Shown here: positions 48,553 to 57,536 of the stretch, piece after piece
Layout of the letters: every line of letters starts with the position of its first letter
How positions within the stretch are numbered: the stretch's first letter is position 1
Source of the DNA: Lysobacteraceae bacterium
Lineage (GTDB): Bacteria; Pseudomonadota; Gammaproteobacteria; Nitrococcales; AK92
Assembly (NCBI GenBank): GCA_012523465.1
Contig: JAAYIK010000013.1
Span: 124,001-188,000 of the forward strand
Reading direction: 5' to 3'
DNA length: 64,000 bases
Notes under the pieces: model-generated
Told to the model about the DNA's origin: nothing
Databases searched by the model: none
What the model saw: only the letters and a program-made list of their open reading frames with translations
Translations under genes and position numbers: made by a program

Positions 48553-48664
48553 TTCCCCGGCTCTCCCTGCAAGCAATTCTCACGGGAAGGATAGGGGTGG
48601 TCGCGATGGTCCGAAGCGGCAGGCTTGGTTATGTACATTGGGGACGCTATCCCTTGGTTGTTAT

Positions 48665-48694
48665 GGCAGCACCGCCGAGCGGCCCGGTGCTGCC
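48665..48694 (+). promoter_or_regulatory. Leader hairpin upstream of the Cys-rich gene
   Basis: A perfect 10-bp inverted repeat (48665-48674 with 48685-48694) with a 10-base loop, 28 bp before the ATG at 48723. A possible promoter (TTGGTT 48625-48630, 17-bp spacer, TATCCC 48648-48653) would put it in the leader RNA. Confidence 0.45.
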
Positions 48695-48722
48695 CGCCAT
48701 GGGCATGCAGGAGAATCAGCCA

Positions 48723-48956
48723 ATGGCCACGTGCGAAGTCTGCGGCAACGACTACCATCTGTCCTTCGAGATCATTGCCGGCGGTGAACGGCATGTCTTC
48801 GACAGTTTCGAGTGCGCCATTCAACGCCTAGCACCAATTTGCGACCACTGTGGCTGCCGGATTATTGGTCACGGCATCGAGGCGAATGGCACCTTCTTTT
48901 GCTGCGCGCACTGCGCCCGCTCGGCGGGCGTGCAGGGCGTTGCCGACCACGTTTAG
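48723..48956 (+). CDS. Small Cys-rich metal-binding protein, unassigned
   Basis: 77 residues from ATG 48723 with CAGGAG before it. Nine Cys (4, 7, 31, 40, 43, 45, 60, 61, 64) and six His occur, grouped as CEVC, SFEC, CDHCGC and FCCAHC. The segments DSFECAI and GCRIIGHGIEANGTFFCCAHCA look like a double zinc-ribbon or treble-clef protein; similar short proteins are sometimes labelled metallothionein-like. Zinc binding is likely, function unknown. It is a single gene divergent from the CapA-type gene. Confidence 0.78.
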   Translation: MATCEVCGNDYHLSFEIIAGGERHVFDSFECAIQRLAPICDHCGCRIIGHGIEANGTFFCCAHCARSAGVQGVADHV

Positions 48957-49002
48957 GGATCACGCAGCCGCTTGCAGCGAGGCAGGGCTTGTTGCTGAAA
49001 AA

Positions 49003-49017
49003 TACCCATAATGGGTA
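49003..49017. promoter_or_regulatory. Toxin-antitoxin operator palindrome
   Basis: TACCCAT-A-ATGGGTA, a perfect 7-bp dyad 33 bp before the antitoxin ATG, as expected for an autoregulated toxin-antitoxin operon. A second imperfect AT-rich dyad follows at about 49017-49031. Confidence 0.65.
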
Positions 49018-49050
49018 ATATGGCCAAAATATCCTCGAAGAGGTGGCGAC

Positions 49051-49410
49051 ATGTCTCAGTCCTCGCTGAAGCTTGATGCGATCGACAAGCTGCCGCGCAA
49101 GGCTGCATCCGACGTCAAGAAGCTTGGCTGGCGCGGCGTGATGCAGGTGGTCGACCGCGCGGGCAAGGTCGTGGTCACCAATCACAAACGGCCCGAAGCA
49201 GTGATCCTTTCCATCGAGGAATATGACGCCATTCGCCAGGCCCTGAGCCATGCCGCTGCTCGGCAGGAGCCGGTCCTGGAAATCCTGCGTCGCCGTTTCG
49301 ACGAGCGGCTGGCCGCGCTGCAGGAGCCTGATGCTGGTGAACGTCTGCACAACCTGCTGCGCCAGCCGGCTCGCCTCGACGGCCAAGCCAGGGCGGGCGA
49401 GGGGTTCTAG
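49051..49410 (+). CDS. Phd/YefM-like antitoxin
   Basis: 119 residues. The N-terminal fold has the Phd/YefM pattern ASDVKKLGWRGVMQVVDRAGKVVVTNHKRPEAVILSIEEYDAI, used for DNA binding and dimerisation. The longer C-terminal half is charged (LEILRRRFDERLAALQ) and would bind the toxin. It is followed after 12 bp by a zeta-toxin-like kinase gene. Confidence 0.82.
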   Translation: MSQSSLKLDAIDKLPRKAASDVKKLGWRGVMQVVDRAGKVVVTNHKRPEAVILSIEEYDAIRQALSHAAARQEPVLEILRRRFDERLAALQEPDAGERLHNLLRQPARLDGQARAGEGF

Positions 49411-49422
49411 CCGGCGAGTCTT

Positions 49423-50067
49423 ATGCCGCGACCTGTTCTCTACGTGCTCGCGGGCACCAACGGCGCTGGCAAAAGCTCGGTGGGCGGGCATCTGCTGCGA
49501 CAGGCTGGCTTGAACTGGTTCAACCCGGACGCCTTCGCCCGCGAGCTGGTCGCGGAACTGGGCTGCGCCCAGGAAGAAGCCAACGCCATTGCCTGGCAGG
49601 AGGGCATGCGGCGCCTGGACGCAGCCTTGAGGGAGGGACGGAATTACGCCTTCGAGACCACGCTGGGCGGGCGCAGCGTGCCTGCGCGCATCAAGGCTGC
49701 GACGGAAACGCATGACGTCCTGATCTGGTTTTGCGGACTCTCTTCCCCCGAACAGCACATCGCCCGCGTGCGCGCCAGAGTGGCCAGAGGAGGGCACGAC
49801 ATACCTGCGGATCTTATCCGCCGCCGCTACCGTCTGGCGCAAGAGAACCTGATCGCTCTCATGCCTTATCTTGCCGGCCTGCAGATTTACGACAACAGCA
49901 GGGAAGCCGAGCCCGGCGAGCCTATCCCCGATCCGCTCTTGCTAGCCCAGATGGAAGGCGGCCACCTCGTCTGGCCAACCGCTCCCGAAGAGCTGAGGAA
50001 AACGCCCGACTGGGCCAAGCCGCTGCTGGAAGCGGCCTTGTCGCTGGGGCTGGGCTTGAAACCGTAA
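49423..50067 (+). CDS. Zeta-toxin-like P-loop kinase
   Basis: 214 residues. Walker A is AGTNGAGKSSVGG, followed by NWFNPDAFARELV (Asp of the zeta family), YAFETTLGG and later VRARVARGGHDIPADLIRRRY, with conserved Arg residues for phosphate transfer. Zeta toxins phosphorylate UDP-sugars of peptidoglycan synthesis and block wall growth. COG4185-type proteins share this fold and some may act on other substrates. The partner here is Phd-like rather than an epsilon protein. Confidence 0.85.
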   Translation: MPRPVLYVLAGTNGAGKSSVGGHLLRQAGLNWFNPDAFARELVAELGCAQEEANAIAWQEGMRRLDAALREGRNYAFETTLGGRSVPARIKAATETHDVLIWFCGLSSPEQHIARVRARVARGGHDIPADLIRRRYRLAQENLIALMPYLAGLQIYDNSREAEPGEPIPDPLLLAQMEGGHLVWPTAPEELRKTPDWAKPLLEAALSLGLGLKP

Positions 50068-50633
50068 AGAGCGGGAAAGGTGGACGCTACCGCGTCTGCT
50101 CTCGTCGGCTGAGTGCTCGGCGAGCACGGAAGCAGCCCGCGATGGGGCGCGAGCCGCTTCTCCCGCCGTGCTCGGCGCATCCCGCAAGCCACGTCATCCC
50201 GGCTTGTGGCGCCATACCCCTTGCTTTCCCTGGGCATCATTGACCGGGCACTGCAGCTTGCGTTTCAGCCCAGGTTCCGAAGAGCCGACGGCCACGCGCT
50301 AGTAGACGAGCTGGCAGACCAAATATTCGTGGTTGCCAAAGGCGCCTCCGCGAAGTTCCGCTGGATCAGGTGGACGGTATCCGCCTTGTTCTGGATCCAG
50401 CTCCGCGGGCTCGCGCTGTTCGCCGCGATTAAGATCCCAGGCTAGAGGAGACCGCCCCTTGTGCATCCGAGCCCAACCCTCCGATCTACGCAGCCTGCTG
50501 AGCGAGGCTTACACTTACTACCAGCAGCCTCGCCTGCGTACAGAAACTGCTACGCACAGCTTTTCTTCAGACGGCCAGTCCGGTAGCGCACTAGTCCCGG
50601 CGGGGCGCCTGCAGGACGGAATTCGGCAGCTAT
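50068..50633. other. Non-coding stretch after the toxin gene
   Basis: Nothing recognisable is encoded. A perfect palindrome GTGCTCG-G-CGAGCAC lies at 50113-50127. The plus frame between 50113 and 50445 is open but has no family resemblance. The stretch looks like decayed accessory DNA leading into a transposase remnant. Confidence 0.4.
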
Positions 50634-50990
50634 ATGGCAAAGGGGCGGCGCGGACCGGCTGACTTCGGTGACCATCTTGACTACGCACACCTGAAAGGAA
50701 CAGATCGTCAGGAGTATGGGCCGATCGTCACCATGTTAATGGACATGGAGGGATCGACCCGTCTGGGCGTATTGCTGAAACTGGAAGCGCTTTTCGCCTA
50801 CTTTGGTGCGCCAGCTTATCTCAAGAGAGATAACGGCCCGGAGTTCGTGGCAGAGACCGTGCGGAAGTGGCTCGCACAAAAGGGCGTGCAGACACACTAC
50901 ATCGCCCCTGGAAGCCCATAGCAAAATGGGCACAACGAGAGCTTCAACGGCATTTCCGCGATGGCTGCTTGAACCGCTAGTGGTTCAGTT
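50634..50990 (+). mobile_element. IS3-family transposase remnant (DDE integrase core end)
   Basis: The segment EALFAYFGAPAYLKRDNGPEFVAETVRKWLAQKGVQTHYIAPGSP is the second half of an rve/DDE core (the second Asp in RDNGPEF). The reading continues QNGHNESFNG, the classic IS3 sequence after the expected Trp, but that Trp codon is TAG here (50919-50921). Upstream residues lack the first catalytic Asp region, and the sequence after NESFNG decays within about 50 bp. No terminal repeats are found. It is inactive. Confidence 0.8.
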
Positions 50991-51231
50991 CGGTCGCCGA
51001 TAGAGTAGGTCGAGCGTCGCGCTTGACCCTATTTCTGATACCGGTGACGACGTTTAATTGCCTCACCAATCATTCAGGAGGATTCGTCGCGAGATCGCGA
51101 CTGACTCGGATCAGTTGGTGCGCGGTCTCGACTTCCGACCGTTGGCCCTCAGCCGTGTTCAATAAATCGCACCAGCAGTCGCGGCAGTCGGACGTGCCGA
51201 CACTATCACGGATCCTCAACGAACTCGCACC

Positions 51232-52338
51232 TCAGATGCGGCCAAGTGTGCCGCTGCCGTCATGGACATCGGTCGCTGCACTCGCCTGCCTCGTCGGCCT
51301 TCTGCTTGACAGAGCAAGCCCCAATGGACGCTCCACGACGTAATAAGTACAGAAAGCGGCGATACATGATCCAACGGTAACGGCGAACATGTAAGCGTCC
51401 GCAGGTAGGATCTCCTCCAGTCCGACAAGCCGCCAGGCCTTGGCGACAGCCGGCAGCAGGAAAAGGTGCGTGAGATAGAGCGAATAGGAGGCATCACCGA
51501 GTGCCACCGTCAGGCGACGCCAGGGGGCTAGCCTGCCCTCAGGCGTTGAGGCAACGCTGCTGCAGCGACGAGCAGCATCGCCGGGACTCCCCAGATCAGA
51601 GTCCGCCCCATCCAGCCGACATCGAACAGTATCGATCCGCTAAATAGCAAGATCGCTGCGGCGGCCAGCAGGTGCGGCAACCAAGCGGGTCGGGAGCGGA
51701 CTTGCAAGTACAGGCGCGCGACGAAGCAACCAAACACGAACTCGAAGACGACAGGGTTGGCAAGCCAAGTGAGGACTCTGTTCTCGGGCACCAGCCACTC
51801 GACGGCGGCAATGTAGCAGGCAAACACAAGCGCGAGTGCCGGCACTATGCGCTCAACTCGAAGTGACAGGAGGGCTGCAAAGATCGCATAGAAGAGCATC
51901 TCGAATGTCAGCGTCCAGCCTGGAACCAGCAGCGGCCGAATGATGTCCTGGCTGTCCGAGTACGGAATGAGCAAGTAGGACGCCATCGCGTGCACGGGAT
52001 CCAGGTGGGAGCCCGAAAACAGTCCGGGAAGCAGGAGCATCAGACCTATCAACACCGTGGTCAGCAGCCAGTAGAGCGGCACGATGCGCTTGATGCGCTT
52101 TATCAGGAAACCGTGCCAGGTCATCGGCGCCCGTCGTTGCGACAGCCTGTACATCATGATTGAAGCCGCTGATGACGAAGAAGATGTCGACGCCAGCATT
52201 GCCGAACAGGCGGAACTGGCCGAACTCCGCCAGTGCACTCGTTCCGAGGTCATATTGGTGGATGGTGCTGAAGGCGTGTTGGACAACGACTAGTAAGGCA
52301 GCGAACGCTCTCAGTTCCTGAACTGCTAATAAGCGCAC
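51232..52338 (-). pseudogene. Acyltransferase-3 (OafA/YrhL type) gene with two frameshifts
   Basis: The pieces assemble into one membrane O-acyltransferase: MRLLAVQELRAFAALLVVVQHAF up to VDIFFVISGF (frame from 52338), then MMYRLSQRRAPMTWHGFLIKRIKRIVPLYWLLTT and following membrane spans in a second frame, then ALGDASYSLYLTHLFLLPAVAKAW in a third. The first break is an extra A near 52155 (TTCAATCATG), the second lies near 51525-51535. The family adds acetyl or other acyl groups to surface polysaccharides. It is likely inactive unless the breaks are sequencing errors. Confidence 0.8.
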
Positions 52339-55080
52339 TTTAATTTTGCTCCTGACTGTAGTTATTCCTCGTTAACCTCCGGTTCTAGTTACTTCTTGCT
52401 TCGCTCGATCCGCCGCGAGTAGGTTTCGGGGGGATCTATTGTTGTGGCTTCGACACAGCCTGCCGGGCGGTAGCCAAGCCTGAGGCTGCGTTCGACGCGC
52501 GGTGACCGGTGGAGATTCGTGGAAGTGCACCGCCGCCCTTCAAACAGGCTGGGGGTTATAGAACACTTTTCAACCGCTTGCTGCCTAAGGAGGCGGACAT
52601 CAATAGACTGGCTTTAGAGGCAGTCTCGACAGCACAACTTTGAGCATAGGCAGCTTGCCGGAAACTTTTGTAGCAGCTCTGCCATATATCGTTTTGCAGG
52701 AACGTTTCGCAATAGCCGTGCCGCCGACGAGCCGATTGGCAAGTACAGCAGCCTCAATGTCCCTGTAAAACTACTGTCCTATCAAGGTCACTTATCCTCT
52801 GATAGGAGGGATACTTTAGAGACCTTGTGGTTGGGCTCGGCTTCGCCCTCATCCGATCCGCTGTTCTCGCCCATCGCCTGAAGGACAGCTGCAGGTGTGC
52901 TGATCTCACGCCCGCTGAAGACCTTGGGCAAAACCAATTGCTCCAGCTTCTTCTCGCGAAGAAAGAGCTGGTCGCAGCTTCCAGTCGGCCAATGGCCCGC
53001 GAGAAGGCGCTTTTGTGTGTCGAGAGAACTCTCGTTCTTAAGATCACAGGCATAGACGAAATGCCGGCAGACTTAATCCGTGAGGAGTCTCAACTCGACC
53101 GGCGCTGGATTAGGAGACTTGCTCTAAAAGCTCTCATTGACCTCCCAGATCTAGAATCGGCTTCGGAAGAGGAGTAGCTGCGTAGGCTGCTGAAGCGAGA
53201 GAGGTGCTTAACGGCCTAGGGCCCATCTGTCTGAACGGTGCCAGCGTTGGCTCCGGCATGAGACGGTCAGACTATCGCGAAACAAAAAAGATAGCTTCGT
53301 CGCAGGCAGAGGATGATGCTGTTCCCGCATATATTCACTCCGCAAAGGGATGCTCCTTTGACTTTGTCCTTCGTGTTGTTCCTCCTGATGCGAGCGGAAG
53401 CGATCGCACGCGTAGTCTTTTTGAACTTGGGGCGGACAACAGGCAGCTGAAGCAAAGAGCGTCATCTACGTTGGTGCAACACGTGCAGAGCGACTGCTCG
53501 CCGTCGCCATTCCGTCCGCTATCGAACAGACCCTTGTAGTCGGCTTTGCCACGAGCACTCGCCGGAGCCGGCGGACAGATGCGACCTAGGTTGGAAGTTT
53601 CTGAAGGGAGCAAGCAGCGCTGAAGGGCAACGTGAGTTCCCAGGGGTGATAGCGCAGCTTGCGCTCCGGATACAAGCATGCCGAGCAGTATGTGGATCCG
53701 CAGCAGGAGACCAAGCCGCATGCAGGCTGGGCAGACCTCCAATCGGTAGCAACGCTTGTAGCGGCATATTCATGGCTGAGAGCGTTCTTACGTTATCCCA
53801 CGTTCTCATCCCAAACGCATTTCCACATGCGCAGCGGCAGCCACAAGTGCGGTTCCGGGCTCATTTAACATAATATGCATTATACGCAGTATGTGTGACT
53901 CTTCCGGAGCCGGCTTGCCGCCGCTGGTGGTGAAAACGTCGCGTTTCGGGATGGCAAACGGCAACACTGTGGTTCGGCGACGGCCACCATGCCGAGCAGT
54001 TTCAGTACACCCTGACCACGCAAAGCGGCCACAGTCCACGTTGCTTCCATGCTCCATGGGCGCAAGCGTTGCAGGAAAAGCGCAAGCCAGGCGCGGGCGC
54101 TGCAGCACCTTCTCAAAGGGGCATGACCAGCTCTTGAGCTCGATGCGCGGTCGGAAGGCTATCACGGTCGCCAGCGGGTCTGTTGCCGGGCAGTCACATA
54201 CGGCTTTGCCGCTGGTTACGACTGCTCCAGCCTTTCCCCAGGATGGCGGCTGAGGGAGAAGCGCGATGGCGCCTGGGATGCGCACCCTACTCGCTTCATG
54301 TCTCGTGCACTGGGGAGTCGGCACCGTCGCTGACACCTTCGAACCAGTGAACTCGGTGGAGTTGTCGACGTGGACTTGCCGGCAGGTGTGCCGCCGGAAG
54401 CGATTTATCTGCCGTACTCATTGGCCCCTCCGCAAGCCCTAACAGGCGGCAGATCGACTGCATGGCCGGGGTCGTCGTCCAAGGCGCAACGGAAGTGTTT
54501 CAGACTGCGGGAATCGACTCCGCATTTACGCAGCCAAACCGCCTCCGCAGGATTGACGCCGCGGACCGCAATCATTTCATTCCACTTTTCCAGCGAGCCT
54601 GCATAACCAATATTTAAATCGATCGCCCATCAAGACGACTGGTGCGACAATAAAATGTCCGCCCAAGCCAGATACAAACCTGGCTGCACTAGAACTCCTT
54701 CATCTGGTCGCGTCAGACCGCGCTATCGGTCAAAGGCCCGTCGACCAGTCTTGCAAATTCGCGCGCAGATATTTCCTACAAAAAGCACGAGATATCCTTT
54801 TTAAGCCCTTGATGATAAAGCACTCTTAGTTTTTTAGAGGCAATGAAAGGTGGTTTGCTTCCAAAAAAAGACACCATTAATTTGATAATATTCTGACTTT
54901 GGCGTTACTTTTATGTTTCTTGAAAATTTTAAACCTGACCCACAGCTGCATCATGTCATGTGAACATCTCAAATAAGGAGCCGAAACTGGCATGTTGAGA
55001 TCAGGCTTTGATGAAAGCCTGCCTGGTCGGCCCACACCCCTTCCTGAAAAATCGGATGTCAACAAATCGGGAGCCTGAAC
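52339..55080. other. Long stretch without a recognisable gene
   Basis: About 2.7 kb with lower GC in parts and no frame matching a known family. A plus frame at 52827-53177 (116 codons, ending KALIDLPDLESASEEE) has no further support. Structural marks: an inverted repeat CCTATCA / TGATAGG (52778-52784 with 52800-52806), an AT-rich dyad ATAAT-ATGC-ATTAT (53870-53883), and an A/T-rich leader at 54604-55080 just before the FkbH operon that probably holds its promoter. The stretch looks like decayed mobile or island DNA. Confidence 0.5.
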
Positions 55081-57312
55081 ATGCAGCCATGGACGCAGGC
55101 ATCTGCCAAGTCGCGGCCGAATCTTGAGCTGAGCGAATTGCTTCGCTCCGTTCTAGCGGAGCCACATGATGACTTCACAACGCTTGCTGCGCTCGCTCTT
55201 CTTGCCCCCGAGACGGCAGCGCGCTGGCTGCTTGAGCGCCAGGACCAGGTTTGCGGCAGCTTGTCCCGGCTACAGCTACAAGAGCTGCTCGCCCAGCTTC
55301 TTGCCGGCGCCGCGGTGCCACCGCCACTGTTGCTGCGCCTGGGTCATGCCTATTTCGACCTGCTGCCGGAACGGGCCAGCGCTGGCCTCCTCGAGCGGTT
55401 GCTGCCGGAGCCGGATGCCGAACGCTTGCTGGAGCGGCTGCTGCAGCGCTTTCCTAACAGCGCCGAGCTGCTGCGGTTGGCTGCGCTGCAGGCAGTGCAG
55501 CGCCGGGATACCGCCAGCGCTCATGCTCTGCTGAATCGCTGGGGGCAGGCCGACATGCGGCTGGCCACCCTGAGCCGGATCTCCAGGCTGCGAGCGACGC
55601 TGCCGCGAATTGTCGACAAAACGGTCCGCATCGCGCTCGCCAGCAGTTACACCATCGACCCGCTCGTCCCCTACCTGGAGCAGGAATGCGCATTGCTGGG
55701 CTTGGCACCGACGTTCTATCAGTCGCCATTCAATGCCTGGACCCAGGATGCCGTCGCTGACGACTCGCCTCTACTGGCCTTCCGGCCCGACATTGTTTTC
55801 TTCGCGTTGGCGCTGGACGATCTGGTCCCGGAACTGGCGGCAGCACCGACAGCTGCCGAGTTGGAGCAGCTGGGAGAACAAGCGCTGCAGCGCGTGCTCT
55901 ATGCTGTGACCAGCTGCGTTGAGCGATGCGATGCGTTGGTCGTGGTGCACGGCTTTTTCTCCAGCTATCGCGACCCCCAAGGGATAGCCGGCGTCTCGGG
56001 CTTCAGATCAGCCTGGATTTCGCAGCTCAATGCCCGGCTGGCCGAAGCTCTGGCTCCGCTGCGCCGCGCCCGGCTGCTTGATATGCAGGATCTCTTGCTG
56101 CGCCGTGCCGGCGGGACGCTGGAGAACGCCAAGCTACGCCATTATGCCGCCATGCGCTTGGGCGAGACTGCCCTGGCCGAAGTGGCGCGAGCTAGCGCCG
56201 GCTATATCGCCGCCCTGAAGGGGCTGACCCGCAAATGCGTCGTTCTCGACCTCGACAACACGCTCTGGGGCGGCGTCGTGGGTGAGGACGGACCGTATGG
56301 GATCAAGCTTGGCAATGCTTCCCCGGGATCGGAATACCTTGAGTTCCAGCGCTTCCTGCTGGCCTTGAGCGAGCGCGGCGTGCTGTTGGCCATCAATTCC
56401 AAGAACAATCCGGACGATGCCCTGGCCGCGCTGCGCGACAATCCCTGGATGGTGCTGCGGGAAGAGGCCTTCAGTGCCATTGCCATCAACTGGGACTCCA
56501 AGCCCGACAACATGCGGCGCATTGCAAGCGAGCTGAACATCGGCCTAGATGCGCTGATCTTCGTTGACGACAATCCGCACGAGCGAGAACTCATGCGGCA
56601 AGCCCTGCCGGACGTGCTGACCGTCGATCTGCCGACCGATCCTGCGCTTTACCGCAGCACCCTGGAGACCCTGCCCCAGCTGCAAGCCCTGGAGGTCACC
56701 GAGGAAGATCGCAAGCGCACCGAGCTCTACCGCGGCAACCGGCAGCGCCGCGCCGTTCTGACCGGGGCAGGATCGCTGGACGACTACTTCCGTTCGCTCG
56801 ATCTGCAGGTGCGCATCGAAGAGCCCGTCCCGGAGCAGGCCCTGCCGCGAATCCAGCAACTGTTCCAGCGCACCAACCAATTCAACCTCACGACCCGACG
56901 GCATGGGGGCGAGGCGCTGTGTCACGCCAATGCCGACCCCGGGCAGCGGCTCTACGGCCTTTCGGCTTGGGACCGCTTCGGCGATCACGGACTGGTCGCT
57001 GCTGCCCTGGTACGCGCGGAAGGCGAGCCCTGGCGGATCGACAGCTTTCTGATGAGCTGTCGGGTGATCGGCCTTGGCATCGAAACGGCGCTGCTGGCTC
57101 GAATCTGCAACGACGCAAAGGCGGCCGGCTGCCGACACGTGCTCGGCGAGCTCGTCCCTTCCGCCAAAAACCGGCCAGCCCAGGACCTCTATCGTCGGCA
57201 CGGCTTCGAGCTGTACCGGCAAGAAGGCGACCTGCAGCTGTGGGCGCTGGACCTGCGGCAGCGATCGGTGCCTCAACCCGCATGGATAAGCGTCACTGGA
57301 GAGCCGGCATGA
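55081..57312 (+). CDS. FkbH-like HAD-IIIC protein (predicted glyceryl-ACP-forming)
   Basis: 743 residues. The N-terminal 180 residues are Leu/Ala-rich helices, followed by a region (about 180-370) like the SGNH-type front half of FkbH proteins. The HAD core begins at CVVLDLDNTLWGG (DLDNT at 390-394), with INSKNNPDDA, NWDSKPDNMRRI and the acidic motif VDDNPHE (495-501). A GNAT-like C-terminal half follows (about 560-743, IDSFLMSCRVIGLGIETALLA). FkbH enzymes dephosphorylate 1,3-bisphosphoglycerate while loading glyceryl onto an acyl carrier protein. The acyl carrier gene overlaps its stop (ATGA), strong support for this reading. Confidence 0.88.
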   Translation: MQPWTQASAKSRPNLELSELLRSVLAEPHDDFTTLAALALLAPETAARWLLERQDQVCGSLSRLQLQELLAQLLAGAAVPPPLLLRLGHAYFDLLPERASAGLLERLLPEPDAERLLERLLQRFPNSAELLRLAALQAVQRRDTASAHALLNRWGQADMRLATLSRISRLRATLPRIVDKTVRIALASSYTIDPLVPYLEQECALLGLAPTFYQSPFNAWTQDAVADDSPLLAFRPDIVFFALALDDLVPELAAAPTAAELEQLGEQALQRVLYAVTSCVERCDALVVVHGFFSSYRDPQGIAGVSGFRSAWISQLNARLAEALAPLRRARLLDMQDLLLRRAGGTLENAKLRHYAAMRLGETALAEVARASAGYIAALKGLTRKCVVLDLDNTLWGGVVGEDGPYGIKLGNASPGSEYLEFQRFLLALSERGVLLAINSKNNPDDALAALRDNPWMVLREEAFSAIAINWDSKPDNMRRIASELNIGLDALIFVDDNPHERELMRQALPDVLTVDLPTDPALYRSTLETLPQLQALEVTEEDRKRTELYRGNRQRRAVLTGAGSLDDYFRSLDLQVRIEEPVPEQALPRIQQLFQRTNQFNLTTRRHGGEALCHANADPGQRLYGLSAWDRFGDHGLVAAALVRAEGEPWRIDSFLMSCRVIGLGIETALLARICNDAKAAGCRHVLGELVPSAKNRPAQDLYRRHGFELYRQEGDLQLWALDLRQRSVPQPAWISVTGEPA

Positions 57313-57536
57313 GCGATCTGGAACGCATCATCGCCCGCGTTTTCGGGTTGCCGGAGTCGCAGGTTGACGACGACACCTCGAATCAAACCATCCCGAACTG
57401 GGACTCCATGGGGCACATGACGCTGGTCATGGAGCTGGAGTCAGCTTACGGCGTGTCCCTGTCCATCGACGAGGTGCTGATGATGACCGACGTGGCCAGC
57501 ATCAGGCGTATTCTATGCAGGCACGGGGTGCATTGA
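57309..57536 (+). CDS. Acyl carrier protein
   Basis: 75 residues from ATG 57309, overlapping the FkbH stop by four bases. The phosphopantetheine site is Ser33 in PNWDSMGHMTLVMELESAYGVSLS. It is acidic overall, as usual. Because it is separate from fatty-acid genes and coupled to FkbH, it most likely carries a glyceryl-type unit. It overlaps the next start by one base. Confidence 0.92.
   Translation: MSDLERIIARVFGLPESQVDDDTSNQTIPNWDSMGHMTLVMELESAYGVSLSIDEVLMMTDVASIRRILCRHGVH

Noticed and set aside
53335-54336. Several minus-strand frames of 60-176 codons in the gene-poor stretch
   Set aside because: Composition is irregular, frames overlap each other, and no motif or ribosome site supports any of them.
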